DNA from: Planctomycetales bacterium | GTDB taxonomy: Bacteria > 4484-113 > JAFGCY01 | Direction: 5' to 3' | DNA: 17,217 nt | NCBI GenBank assembly: GCA_024645305.1 | Contig: JAHEFU010000033.1 | Coordinates: 1-17,217 of the forward strand | Position numbers and translations under genes: made by a program | Shown: positions 6,523 to 15,295 of the stretch, piece after piece | How positions within the stretch are numbered: position 1 is the stretch's first letter | How the letters are laid out: every line of letters starts with the position of its first letter | The notes under the pieces: model-generated | The model's database searches: none | Told to the model about the DNA's origin: nothing | What the model saw: the letters and a program-made list of their open reading frames with translations, nothing else

Positions 6523-7191
6523 TCAGGGCTGGACTTCCTGATTGCAGCTATCCAGCAGCAGCGGCTGCTTGCTGCGGATGATCGAGGCCCCGGAACCGCC
6601 GAGGCTCATCGTGATGCTCGTCAGTTCATCCACGCTCAGATTGACATCATGGATGTCAACAACCGGGGCGAGGTAGTTCGTACCCGAGGTGGGCAGCGGG
6701 GCACTCGGCACATAGACGATGCGGTGCTCCACGCCGTGGATCTCGAAGGATTCCGAATTGACCATCAGCCCCAGCATGTAGCAGTTGTCTATCCGCACCA
6801 GCACAGTGCGCCGGAGCAGGGCCGGGTCGTCCAGCTCGCGGCCGCGGAACAGCTCCGCCACCTGGTCCGTGCTGCTGTAGACGGTGTTGAGCACCGGTAC
6901 GCGGCGCATCATGCGGTTGACGAAGGCCCGGAAGCGGCGCGAGGCGATGCTGCCGGCCACGCGGCCGATGATCCAGAAGATGCAGATTGAGAAGACGAGG
7001 ATGATGGCGTAGATCAGGTAGGGGTGCAGCCCGCGCTCCCCGTCGCCGGCCAGCATCCTGTAGAATCCGGAGCGGCTGCCCAGCAGGGCTGCCGACCAGC
7101 TGTAGACCAGGCCGATGGCCCAGATGCTGGCCGCCACCGGCAGGAAGTATAGAATGCCCGCTGTCACCGTCGCGAGGAATCTCTTGAACAT
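6523..7191 (-). CDS. DUF502 family inner-membrane protein
   Basis: 222 residues, the usual size for DUF502. Two transmembrane helices lie at about 7-29 and 57-76, followed by a hydrophilic domain. Family marks: FLPVAASIWAIGLVY in helix 1, the NRMMRRVPVLNTVYSSTDQV segment (usual form IPLVRSIY), a beta region ending VYVPSAPLPTSG (about 159-170, PTSG being the best conserved piece), and DVNLSVDELTSITMSLGG (usual form MSVEDALKLIISGG). The biochemical role of the family is not established. GGGAG lies 5 bases before the ATG. It follows the subtilase-dockerin gene by 44 bp on the same strand, so the two may be cotranscribed. Confidence 0.9.
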   Translation of the reverse strand: MFKRFLATVTAGILYFLPVAASIWAIGLVYSWSAALLGSRSGFYRMLAGDGERGLHPYLIYAIILVFSICIFWIIGRVAGSIASRRFRAFVNRMMRRVPVLNTVYSSTDQVAELFRGRELDDPALLRRTVLVRIDNCYMLGLMVNSESFEIHGVEHRIVYVPSAPLPTSGTNYLAPVVDIHDVNLSVDELTSITMSLGGSGASIIRSKQPLLLDSCNQEVQP

Positions 7192-7235
7192 GTAAGCTCC
7201 CAGGATTGCGCTGCTACCAGTTTACAATGCAGGGC

Positions 7236-9920
7236 TCAGCCATCCCAGGCGTAGGCGATCACGGCATTGTCGCGCTCATCCACCCGGCCGTCGAAGTTGC
7301 AGTCGGCGAAGGGCAGCCAGGGCAGACTCTCACGGATATGCGCCTGCAGCGCTGCGTTGTCGGCACTGTTGATGCTGCCGTCGGCATTCACGTCCCCGGC
7401 CAGGTTGTACTGGTAGACGGGCAGCTCCAGTTCATCGCTGACATTGCCGTGGAGGTCGGTCACTTCCAGGTGCAGGAGAGCCGTGACGTTGCCGACTTCA
7501 TAACCATTGGCCAGATCGAACTCGTAGCCGTGGGGACCCGGGCCGGACACGGTCACCCGCAGGTCCGGAGGCTGCTCAATCTGCCAGGCGGGGAAGTCCA
7601 GCCACCAGGCCGCCAGCGCCAGGCCGTTGTCATCCGCCGGGCTGACCAGCAGGTCGTACTTGCCGGGCACGCTGCCGAACAGCAGGCCATCCGGTTCGCT
7701 GACGGCTGCCACAGGCAGGTCAATCCAGCCGTTGTCACCGAAGCTCAGCACATCCAGCCACCAGCCCCATTCGAAGTCATGCCACTGCGCGCTGCTGCCG
7801 GACTCCGCTGCGAGCAGGAACATCACCACCACATCCTGCCCGGCATAGGGTGCCAGATCGAGGGTCAGCCGCGTATGCGGCAGGATGAAACCGCCCATCG
7901 GCGGCTCCGTCCCCGCAGTTGTCAATAGCGGTTCCCAGCTCAGGCCGAGGTCTGGGCTGACCAGCACGCGCTGCAGCACGTCCGTCACGTTGCAGTGGTG
8001 TTCCAGCGCAAGGGTCGGGCTGCCGCTGTCCGGCACGTGCACGGGCTGGCTGACAACGGCGTCCAGTTCGAAGCGGCCGTAGCCCTGAAGCCCGATCTGC
8101 AGCTGGTACTGCGGAACCACGGCCGGTTCGGTATAGCGGTACCAGCTGGCCTTGCCCAGCGAGCGCAGCTGTTCCTCCTGACCCGTGTAGTCCTGCAGGG
8201 CGAGTTCCCCCATGGCCTGCGGGTCATAGCGCGAAAGGTCCAGCGGGGCGCAGATTCCGAAGTCCGTGCTGAAGTGCTCGGCCACGGGGAACTGCAGGGC
8301 GTCGGCGGCAACCACGATCCAAAGGACGTCGGAACTGATGGCCGCACCGAAGTTGGCAACCGCCTCCACCTCATGCAGGCCTCCCGGCACGCCGGAGAGG
8401 GACAGCTGGTGTGCGAAGTCCGGGCCGCTGAGCAGGATCTCCTGTTCTCCGTCGAGGAAGACGCGCACGGCATCCGGCACCCCGCGCAGCTCGAAGTCCA
8501 GTTGCATGCTGCCGCTCTGCACGATGTGTACGGGGGGCACGATGCGCAGGCTGGGGTTGACCGCCTTGTCGAACAGCTCAGCGAAGTCCAGGCGCCTGAC
8601 CTGCACACCCTCGCCGAAGCCCGTGGCGTCGGGTCCGCTGGTCTCCAGCAGCCCGCGCATCTCGCCGAGGCTGAGTTCCGGCCTGACGGACCACAACAGG
8701 GCAGCCGCCGCACTGACGAGCGGAGTCGCATAGCTCGTGCCACTGCCGCCGCTGACGAGGCCGTTGTTGTCATCCGGGGCCAGTGAGGTCAGGTTCCAGC
8801 CGGGTGCCACGACATCCAGGGCCGGGCCAAAGCTGGAGGAGACGAAGCGGCTTTCATCGGGCAGGGAATTGCCGACGGCCATCGCATCCGGGTAAGCGCC
8901 GGGAAATGTCACGAAGCTGTTGCCGAAGTTGCCGGCACTGCAGACCAGCAGTACGCCGTCCGCTGCGAACTGCTCGGTCATGGCCTGCATGGCCTCATTG
9001 CCACCGCCGCCCCAGCTCAGGCTGATGACCTTGGCCCCGAGGCTGTGGGCCAGCATGCAGCCGGCGATGATCCGCTCGAGGGTTTCGTTCCCTCCGTCGT
9101 CACTGATCTTCACCGGGAACATGCTGATCCCCGGGGCGGCCCCGGCGATCCCGTTGCCGTTGTCACTCTGGGCGACAAGCTGTCCGCTGATGAAGGTGCC
9201 GTGCCCGTGGTTGTCCTCGATGCTGGCATCATCATTGGCAATGTCGCAGTTTGTGCCCGGGAATTCCAGGGCGGGATCCAGCAGGCTGGCGCCGAACTCC
9301 GTGTGATCCATGTTCACCCCGGTGTCCACCACGCACAGGAGCAGGGAGGGGTCGCCCAGGGTATGGGCCCAGGCGGATTCGATGTGCATGTGCCTGATGT
9401 TCCACTGCCCGCCGCTGGTGTCGTCACTGGCAACATACTCCGGGTCATCCGGGCTGAAGGCCGGACTGCAGAGCTGGCTGTAGTCCGCGGCACTGACCCA
9501 GTCGGCATAGGTTTCCCGCAGGTCACTGAGCAGGGCAGCCCCGTCCGTTTCCGCAGGCAGGCTGAAGCCGGCCAGCAGCACGCGGCCGCTGTAGACCTGT
9601 TCCTCCAGCTGCAGGCCGTAGTGGGCGGCGATGCTGTCGGAAATCCGCTCAAAGCCGCTGCGTGGACGCAGGATAGGGTTGGAGGCAAGATGGGCGCTGC
9701 CGGGATGCTGCAGAGCAGGGGGCAGGGCTCGTTGCTCGGCCTCGTCACGGTAGAGCACACAGATCCGCGAACTGTCAGTCAGGGCAGCCTGCGAGGCGGT
9801 GGCATCCAGGGATGGCGTGGCCTGTTGGTCCAGGGCCTGCTTAGCGCTGCCGCAGCCGCACAGCAGCAGGGCCAGACTGGCCAGGGCAGTCAGTAGTAGT
9901 GGGATTCTCAGCCGGTACAA
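7236..9920 (-). CDS. Subtilisin-like (S8) serine protease lipoprotein with C-terminal dockerin domain
   Basis: 894 residues. A signal peptide ends in a lipobox (LCGC, Cys23 favoured; Cys21 possible), so the protein is probably membrane-tethered. An N-terminal prodomain-like region (about 45-160) precedes the S8 domain, about 170-440. The catalytic triad is Asp199 (VVDTGVNMDH), His240 (NHGHGTFISG) and Ser396 (GGSGTSYATP), with oxyanion-hole Asn331 (SAGNFGN); all are present, so activity is expected. About 450-840 holds beta-rich segments without recognised motifs, probably jelly-roll or Ig-like. Residues 842-894 form a type I dockerin with two calcium loops, DVNADGSINSAD and DCNFDGRVDERD. The first codon is TTG without Shine-Dalgarno; it is chosen because the signal peptide needs it and no ATG is near. 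TATACT lies 10 bases upstream. The YciI-like gene is 73 bp upstream and the DUF502 gene downstream on the same strand. Confidence 0.92.
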   Translation of the reverse strand: MYRLRIPLLLTALASLALLLCGCGSAKQALDQQATPSLDATASQAALTDSSRICVLYRDEAEQRALPPALQHPGSAHLASNPILRPRSGFERISDSIAAHYGLQLEEQVYSGRVLLAGFSLPAETDGAALLSDLRETYADWVSAADYSQLCSPAFSPDDPEYVASDDTSGGQWNIRHMHIESAWAHTLGDPSLLLCVVDTGVNMDHTEFGASLLDPALEFPGTNCDIANDDASIEDNHGHGTFISGQLVAQSDNGNGIAGAAPGISMFPVKISDDGGNETLERIIAGCMLAHSLGAKVISLSWGGGGNEAMQAMTEQFAADGVLLVCSAGNFGNSFVTFPGAYPDAMAVGNSLPDESRFVSSSFGPALDVVAPGWNLTSLAPDDNNGLVSGGSGTSYATPLVSAAAALLWSVRPELSLGEMRGLLETSGPDATGFGEGVQVRRLDFAELFDKAVNPSLRIVPPVHIVQSGSMQLDFELRGVPDAVRVFLDGEQEILLSGPDFAHQLSLSGVPGGLHEVEAVANFGAAISSDVLWIVVAADALQFPVAEHFSTDFGICAPLDLSRYDPQAMGELALQDYTGQEEQLRSLGKASWYRYTEPAVVPQYQLQIGLQGYGRFELDAVVSQPVHVPDSGSPTLALEHHCNVTDVLQRVLVSPDLGLSWEPLLTTAGTEPPMGGFILPHTRLTLDLAPYAGQDVVVMFLLAAESGSSAQWHDFEWGWWLDVLSFGDNGWIDLPVAAVSEPDGLLFGSVPGKYDLLVSPADDNGLALAAWWLDFPAWQIEQPPDLRVTVSGPGPHGYEFDLANGYEVGNVTALLHLEVTDLHGNVSDELELPVYQYNLAGDVNADGSINSADNAALQAHIRESLPWLPFADCNFDGRVDERDNAVIAYAWDG

Positions 9921-9929
9921 ATCAGCGAG

Positions 9930-9935
9930 AGTATA
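9930..9935 (-). promoter_or_regulatory. Possible -10 element of the protease gene
   Basis: TATACT (9935-9930 on the minus strand) matches five of six consensus bases. A start 6-7 bases later would fall about 3 bases before the TTG codon at 9920, giving an almost leaderless mRNA. No convincing -35 is seen. Confidence 0.3.
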
Positions 9936-9940
9936 ACCGG

Positions 9941-9962
9941 GGGGCGCAGGGTCTGCCGCCCC
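9941..9962. terminator. GC-rich hairpin between the YciI-like and protease genes
   Basis: GGGGCGCAG (9941-9949), loop GGT, CTGC (9953-9956), one bulged C, and GCCCC (9958-9962) form a 9-bp stem with one bulge. It has no T-tract on either side, so it may slow or stop transcription only weakly. It sits just before TATACT on the minus strand. Confidence 0.35.
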
Positions 9963-9993
9963 GGAGGTGGGGTGAACAGCTGGCCAGGCTGGG

Positions 9994-10299
9994 TCAGCGG
10001 CCGGCCATGAAGGCCACTTGGTAGGGATGCAGTTCCCCTGTCATCACGCCCTGGGCAACCGGCGGATCGGATTCCATCAGCTGCCGCGCGGCATCCTCAT
10101 CCGCAGCGCGAAAGATAACAAGACCCATTGTGCGCATATCGTCATACTGCGTGCGCCCTGCCAGCACGAGTGTGCCTTCCTGCAGCAGACGCTGCATGTG
10201 CGCCACGTGCTGCTGCAGCACCTGCATTTCCCGCTCGTCGGGTCCCTCGCTCAGCATGGCTTCGCGCACGGGCCTGAGAATGTACAGCCAGTCCTTCAT
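9994..10299 (-). CDS. YciI-like (YCII-related) protein
   Basis: 101 residues, typical of this family of small ferredoxin-fold dimers. Family features in order: N-terminal strand DWLYILRPVR, His31 in QQHVAHMQRLLQEG, LVLAGRTQYDD (usual form GPLxxD), MGLVIFRAADEDAARQLMESDPP with the conserved Asp78-Pro, and the last strand HPYQVAFM. The conserved His and Asp line a cleft suggested to be an active site, but most members, including E. coli YciI, have no known reaction; a few relatives act as dehalogenase-like or lactone-forming enzymes. AGGAG lies 6 bases before the ATG. It stands between the kinase (190 bp upstream) and the protease, all on the minus strand. Function here unknown. Confidence 0.88.
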   Translation of the reverse strand: MKDWLYILRPVREAMLSEGPDEREMQVLQQHVAHMQRLLQEGTLVLAGRTQYDDMRTMGLVIFRAADEDAARQLMESDPPVAQGVMTGELHPYQVAFMAGR

Positions 10300-10435
10300 G
10301 TCAGTCTCCTATGCACCGGTCAGCGCCTGGTATTAAGTAGGTATCTGTCAGCCGGTCTTAAACGCCGGTTGCCAGCTGCGGCAGGCCGCTGATGAGAATC
10401 AGCAACACGCTCATTCCCGGCTCCCTTGCGGCCGT

Positions 10436-10451
10436 ATGGAGCCTGCTCCAT
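10436..10451. repeat. Short perfect palindrome downstream of the kinase
   Basis: ATGGAGC-CT-GCTCCAT is a 7-bp inverted repeat with a 2-base centre. The spacer is too short for a stable RNA loop at full stem length, so a protein-binding site is as likely as a hairpin. Its GGAGC/GCTCC arms recur in the dyad upstream of the kinase at 15213-15227. Confidence 0.3.
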
Positions 10452-10489
10452 TCTATGGCAAGCCCGCCCGCCGCTCAAACCGGTCCCGC

Positions 10490-13400
10490 TCAGCGTGTCG
10501 TGAGTATCCGGCCGTCGAGGCATTCGCGGATCAGGGTTGCCAGCTGGCTGGGGACGATGGGCTTGTTGATGAAGCGGCTGATGCCCAGTTTCTCAGCACC
10601 CAGTTCGTCAATCAGGTCGCTGTAGCCCGTACACAGCAGCACGGGCAGGCCGGGCCGCTGTGCCAGCATGCGCCGGCTGAGCTCGTCCCCGGTGATGAAG
10701 GGCATCGTCTGGTCCGTCACCACTAGGTCCACAGTATCCCTGTGCTCCAGCCAGAAGTTCCAGGCCTCGCGGCTGTCAGTGAAGGACTCGGTGCGGTAGC
10801 CGTAACGGCTGAGGCCCGCATTGAGCATCTGGGCAATCGCCGGTTCGTCGTCAACGATCATGATCAGTTCGTCACCCTCAACCGGCTGGCTCTGCCTGAC
10901 GCTCCTGCTTGCGGGGCTGGCGCTGCTGGACTGAGACGGCAGCAGGATGGTGAAGCAGGTGCCGTTCCCGGCCTCGCTGTCAATCCCGATCCAGCCACCC
11001 AGCAGGCGCACGATGCCGTGCACCGTTGCCAGGCCAAGTCCGGTGCCCTCGCCGATGCGCTTGGTCGTGAAGTAGGGGTCGAAGACCCGCGCCGTGGTTT
11101 CCGGATCCATGCCATGTCCGGTGTCCCGGACGCGCAGCTCGACCATCGGGCTGCCGGGTTGCAGGCCAAGCTCCGCGGCGACCACCGCACTGCAGGGAAG
11201 GTTATGGCAACTGATTTCCAGTACACCGCCGCGCTCCCGCATGGCGTGGAACGCATTGGTGCTCAGGTTCATGATCACCTGCTGGAACTGGGTCGCGTTG
11301 CCCAGCACCGCGTCGGTGTCCTTGATGTTCGTGATGATGCTGATGGTGGAGGGCAGGCTGCCACGCAGCAGGCCGACGGATTCGTGGACGATCGCGGAGA
11401 TGTCAACGGGAATCTTTGCCTCCTCGGACTGGCGGCTGAATGTCAGCATCTGGCGTACCAGTTCGGCGGCCCGGTTGCCCGCGGCACGGATCTCCGCCAG
11501 GCAGGAGACGGCATCGCTGCCGGGTTCCAGCTGGTCGCTGGCAAGATCTGCGAAGCCCAGCATGGCCTGCAGGATGTTGTTGAAGTCGTGGGCGATTCCG
11601 CCTGCCAGTACGCCGACTGCCTCCATCTTCTGGGCCTGCTGCAGCTGGCGGGCCAGTTGCCGTGTCTCGGTGACATCCTGGAAGGTGCCCAGTGAGCCGG
11701 AGTAGGTGCCCTGCTCGTCGAACTGCGGACAGCCGGTGATGCTGATCCTCCGCCGGCTGCCATCCGGACGCAGGATGTCCATCTCATATGCGCTGGTCAG
11801 GCCCTGGCGGCGGCTGCGCTGCTGCTCCAGCAGCACATCACGGTCATTCTGGGCGACGAATTCCATCAGGGTGCGGCCCAGCAGCTCGTCCTCGCTGCGG
11901 CCGAGGATGCTGCAGCCGTTCGGTGTGACGATGCGGATGCGGTTCTCGCTGTCAACCTGGATCAGGCCCTCGGCCATCGTCAGGATCAGCTCGCGGTTGC
12001 GCTTCTCGCTGTCAGCGAGGGCCAGGCTGGCGAGCCGCTGCTCCGTGATTTCCCGCGTCGTGCCCCAGACCATCACCTGCTGGCCGTCGACCAGCGTCCC
12101 CTGGGCACTGTTCAGGAAGAAGCGGCTGCGTTCGGAGTGCGGGGTGATCTCATCCTCGCCGTCAACCAGGCTGTAGCCGTTGCGGACGTAGCGCTCAAAC
12201 ATGTCCAGCAGGCCCCGCTCGCGCGGCACGAGCCTGCTGATGGGCGTGCCGGCCGCAGCCGCGGCATTGCCAAGTCCGTAGATCCGGGCGAATTCGTCAT
12301 TGCACTCGGCGATCACCAGCCGCTCGTACATCAGCTCCGCCTGCTCCGCCGCAGCCAGCCCGGTGGGGATCGGCGGGACGCAGTCGTAGCGCCAGATGGC
12401 CTCCGAGCTGTTGGCAACGAAGTCGCGGTAGCGCTGTTCGCTCTCGCGCAGCTGCTGCTCGACACGCACGTATTCAGTCACATCGCGGCTGGTACCCCAG
12501 ACCGTGGTGAGCCTCTTGTCGACAATCAGGCCGTCGGCGTTGTAGAGGTAGACACGCTGCGTGCCGTCCCGGTACTCCAGGTGCATGACTTCGTCACGCA
12601 GGATGTAATTATTGTCAATCAGCCTGCTGATGCGGCTGCTCGTCGGCTTGAGGGAGCTGATCGCGGCGACCTCGCTGACCGGGCGCCCGCGGATGCTGTC
12701 AGCACTGTCCACGCCGTAGAGCCTGGCCATCAGCTCATTGCACTCGGACAGCACTCCGTTTGAGCGGAAGCGCCGGATGAGTTCCTCCCTGTCAAGGTCG
12801 ACCGGGATGGGCGGGTCGTACTCAATGCACCAGATGCCCTCGCTGGCCTTGTCAACCAGCTGGCGGAAACGGCGCTCGCTGTCAACCAGTTCATCCTGGA
12901 CACGCATCTGCTCGGTGACTTCCCGGCTGGTTCCCCTGGCCTCCACGAGCCTGCCATCGACAATCAGGCCGTCTGCGTTGTCAAGGTAGACGCGGCGGCC
13001 GCCATCCGGGTAGTCCAGCGACATCTTCTCCTCACGGAAGCTGTAGCCGGCACGGATGAAGTGCCGGGTCCGCTCGGGATCCAATGCCAGGCCGCTCTCC
13101 CGCAGCAGGTCGCTGACCAGGCAGCCGCGGACCTGTGAGGCTTCCCGCAGGCCGTACATGCCGGCCATCAGGTCATTGCAGTCCTCGATGATCCCGTTGC
13201 TGCGGATCATCTCAACCTGCCTGTCAACCGGCAGGTCGACCGGCACGGGCGGATCATAGCGGATGCGCCAGATGGCCTCGGAACTCTGTTCGGTCAGCTC
13301 CCGGAAGCGTTTCTCGCTGGCCAGCAGCTGCTCGTGCATGCGCAGGTTTTCGGTGACATCCCGGGTGGTGCCCCAGACCGCCAGCAGGCAGTCATCCTCC

Positions 13401-15184
13401 ACGACTCCCGTGCTGTTCTCAAGGTATATCCGTACCCCGCCATCCGCAGCAGGCACGTTGATCTTCTCGTCCGCAGATCGGTAGCCGGACTCGATGAAGC
13501 GCTGTGCACGGTCATGGTTCAGATCCATGCCGAAGTCAATCTGCAGGTTGCGAAGCGTCCGGCCCCTGACCTGGGAGGCATCCTCCTTCCCGAAGTATTG
13601 GGCCATCAGGTCATTGCAGTCCGTCAGGACGCCGCTGCTGAAGAATAGCTCGACCTGTTCCTGCACCGGCAGGCATAAGGGGATGGGCTGTGTGAATTCG
13701 ATGCGCCAGATGGCCTCGGAACTCTGCTGTGTCAGCGCGCGGTAGCGCTTCTCACTGGCCTGCAGCTGGTCGCGCATCTGCAGTGTCTCGGTCACGTCGC
13801 GGCTGACAACCCAGACCAGTGACAGCTTTCCTTCCCTGACAACGGACTGGGTGTTGGTCAGCAGGATCAGGGGCTTGCCCTGCTCATCCACGCAGTGCTC
13901 CTCAATGTCGGCCAGCCGGTAGTCCGCCTCAACGAAGTCCTGGAAGAGGGTGATGGCCTGGCCCAGCAGCTCAGGCGGATAGATTTCGCGCAGTGGCCGG
14001 TCCAGCACATCGGAGATGTCCTGCACCCCGAAGTACCTGGCGGTCTGCTGGTTGGCTTCAGAGATCCGGCCGTGCTCAAAGACCTGGCGGACCTGCTCCT
14101 CAACGGACAGGCCGGTGTCGATCAGGGGATCAAAACTGATGCACCAGATGTACTCGGAACTGCTGTTCATGAACTGCCGGAAGCGCTGCTCACTGCTGGC
14201 GAGCCTGATCTGGGTGTCCACCCTGTCGCTGATGTCGGTGATCATGGCCTGCACGTAGCGCTGGCCCTGGATGTCAATCGTCTTGGAGTGGATCTCCCCC
14301 ATGAAGCTGCTGCCATCCCTGCGGATGAACTCGAAGACTTCCGGTTCCAGGCACTGGAACTCCGAGTGCAGCTTCTGATAACGGGCATGGGCCTGTGCCT
14401 GGTAGCGGGGGCAGAAGTGGTCAATCGGAGCCTGGCCGATCATGTCCTGCGGATTGTCGTAGCCGAACATTTCCGCCATGCGCGCATTGACGAACATGAA
14501 CAGGCCGTTGGAGTGAATGGAGATCGCCAGCGGGCTGTTCTCCGTCAGGGCTCGGTACTTCTCCTCACTTTCGCGCAGCCGGTCCTCGCTTTCCTGTCGT
14601 TCCGTGACGTCGACAATCAGGGACTGTACTCCGATCCTGCCGCCAATGGCAATTGAAGTCGGGTGGATCTCACCGCAAAAGGTACTGCCATCGGCCCGCA
14701 GGAAGTCGTAGGTCTTGGCTTCCAGGGAGCAGATCGCCATTGTAAGGATCCTGTTGCGTTCCCGGGCTGCTTCGCGGTGCCGGACCGCCAGCAGCTCCTC
14801 GGGTACGAGGCCCAGCATTTCCTCCTGTGAAGCAAAGCCGAACATCCGCACCATGGCGGAGTTCACGAACACGAAACGGCCGTCCACATGGATGGCAATG
14901 GCCTGCGGGCAGTTGTTGACCAGCTGGCTGTAGCGCTGCTCGCTTTCACTCGCCCGTTCCTGCAGGCTGGGTCTGACACTGCGGAGCCTGCCGGGATTCG
15001 CCGGGAACTCAGATTGCCGCCGGTACAGCCTGTGGAGCCAGATGGTGACACAGGCCGCGAGCAGGATTGCCAGGCCGGTCAGGAGCATGGACTGCGAGAC
15101 CTGGATCACGGCGCACAATGCCGCCGGCACATCAGTGGCCGTTACATAACAAGCTAGTAATCCTGCAGGAATCACACGCCTCAA
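10490..15184 (-). CDS. Hybrid sensor histidine kinase with eight PAS domains and a C-terminal receiver
   Basis: 1564 residues. One transmembrane helix lies at about 30-52. Two conventional PAS units follow (about 81-205 and 206-330), then five PAS units of a variant type with SSEAIWRIE and DPPIPVDL motifs, starting at Ser331, 477, 623, 769 and 915. An eighth, conventional PAS starts at 1059. The kinase core has the H-box GGIAHDFNN (His1199), N-box MNLSTNAFHAM (about 1305), G1 DTGHGMD (1354-1360), F-box FDPYFTTK and G2 GEGTGLGLA. The receiver domain (about 1439-1558) has acidic Asp1445-1446, phosphoacceptor Asp1491, Thr1519 and Lys1541, so both phosphorelay steps look intact. The longest frame opens with TTG directly after a stop; GTG 15175 (codon 4) or ATG at codon 33, just before the helix, are alternatives. 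No DNA-binding regulator is adjacent. The ligands are unknown. Confidence 0.93.
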   Translation of the reverse strand: MRRVIPAGLLACYVTATDVPAALCAVIQVSQSMLLTGLAILLAACVTIWLHRLYRRQSEFPANPGRLRSVRPSLQERASESEQRYSQLVNNCPQAIAIHVDGRFVFVNSAMVRMFGFASQEEMLGLVPEELLAVRHREAARERNRILTMAICSLEAKTYDFLRADGSTFCGEIHPTSIAIGGRIGVQSLIVDVTERQESEDRLRESEEKYRALTENSPLAISIHSNGLFMFVNARMAEMFGYDNPQDMIGQAPIDHFCPRYQAQAHARYQKLHSEFQCLEPEVFEFIRRDGSSFMGEIHSKTIDIQGQRYVQAMITDISDRVDTQIRLASSEQRFRQFMNSSSEYIWCISFDPLIDTGLSVEEQVRQVFEHGRISEANQQTARYFGVQDISDVLDRPLREIYPPELLGQAITLFQDFVEADYRLADIEEHCVDEQGKPLILLTNTQSVVREGKLSLVWVVSRDVTETLQMRDQLQASEKRYRALTQQSSEAIWRIEFTQPIPLCLPVQEQVELFFSSGVLTDCNDLMAQYFGKEDASQVRGRTLRNLQIDFGMDLNHDRAQRFIESGYRSADEKINVPAADGGVRIYLENSTGVVEDDCLLAVWGTTRDVTENLRMHEQLLASEKRFRELTEQSSEAIWRIRYDPPVPVDLPVDRQVEMIRSNGIIEDCNDLMAGMYGLREASQVRGCLVSDLLRESGLALDPERTRHFIRAGYSFREEKMSLDYPDGGRRVYLDNADGLIVDGRLVEARGTSREVTEQMRVQDELVDSERRFRQLVDKASEGIWCIEYDPPIPVDLDREELIRRFRSNGVLSECNELMARLYGVDSADSIRGRPVSEVAAISSLKPTSSRISRLIDNNYILRDEVMHLEYRDGTQRVYLYNADGLIVDKRLTTVWGTSRDVTEYVRVEQQLRESEQRYRDFVANSSEAIWRYDCVPPIPTGLAAAEQAELMYERLVIAECNDEFARIYGLGNAAAAAGTPISRLVPRERGLLDMFERYVRNGYSLVDGEDEITPHSERSRFFLNSAQGTLVDGQQVMVWGTTREITEQRLASLALADSEKRNRELILTMAEGLIQVDSENRIRIVTPNGCSILGRSEDELLGRTLMEFVAQNDRDVLLEQQRSRRQGLTSAYEMDILRPDGSRRRISITGCPQFDEQGTYSGSLGTFQDVTETRQLARQLQQAQKMEAVGVLAGGIAHDFNNILQAMLGFADLASDQLEPGSDAVSCLAEIRAAGNRAAELVRQMLTFSRQSEEAKIPVDISAIVHESVGLLRGSLPSTISIITNIKDTDAVLGNATQFQQVIMNLSTNAFHAMRERGGVLEISCHNLPCSAVVAAELGLQPGSPMVELRVRDTGHGMDPETTARVFDPYFTTKRIGEGTGLGLATVHGIVRLLGGWIGIDSEAGNGTCFTILLPSQSSSASPASRSVRQSQPVEGDELIMIVDDEPAIAQMLNAGLSRYGYRTESFTDSREAWNFWLEHRDTVDLVVTDQTMPFITGDELSRRMLAQRPGLPVLLCTGYSDLIDELGAEKLGISRFINKPIVPSQLATLIRECLDGRILTTR

Positions 15185-15212
15185 TCAATTGCTTTGCAAG
15201 AATATGGATTCT

Positions 15213-15227
15213 GGAGCAGACTGCTCC
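15213..15227. promoter_or_regulatory. Perfect 15-bp dyad upstream of the kinase
   Basis: GGAGCAG-A-CTGCTCC, 7-bp arms around one base. It lies about 30 bases before the kinase start, in the position where a -35 element would be expected, as an operator might. Could also form a hairpin in RNA from the plus strand. Binding protein unknown. Confidence 0.35.
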
Positions 15228-15295
15228 CCATATAATTATCTCCATTCGGCCAAGGTAAATCCACGCCTTTAATTCAAATATGGATGAAAATCCCG

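Noticed and set aside
9045..9896. 283-codon plus-strand frame opposite the protease gene (and a similar one at 7206-7928)
   Set aside because: Antisense shadows of a gene with all catalytic motifs; no motif of their own.
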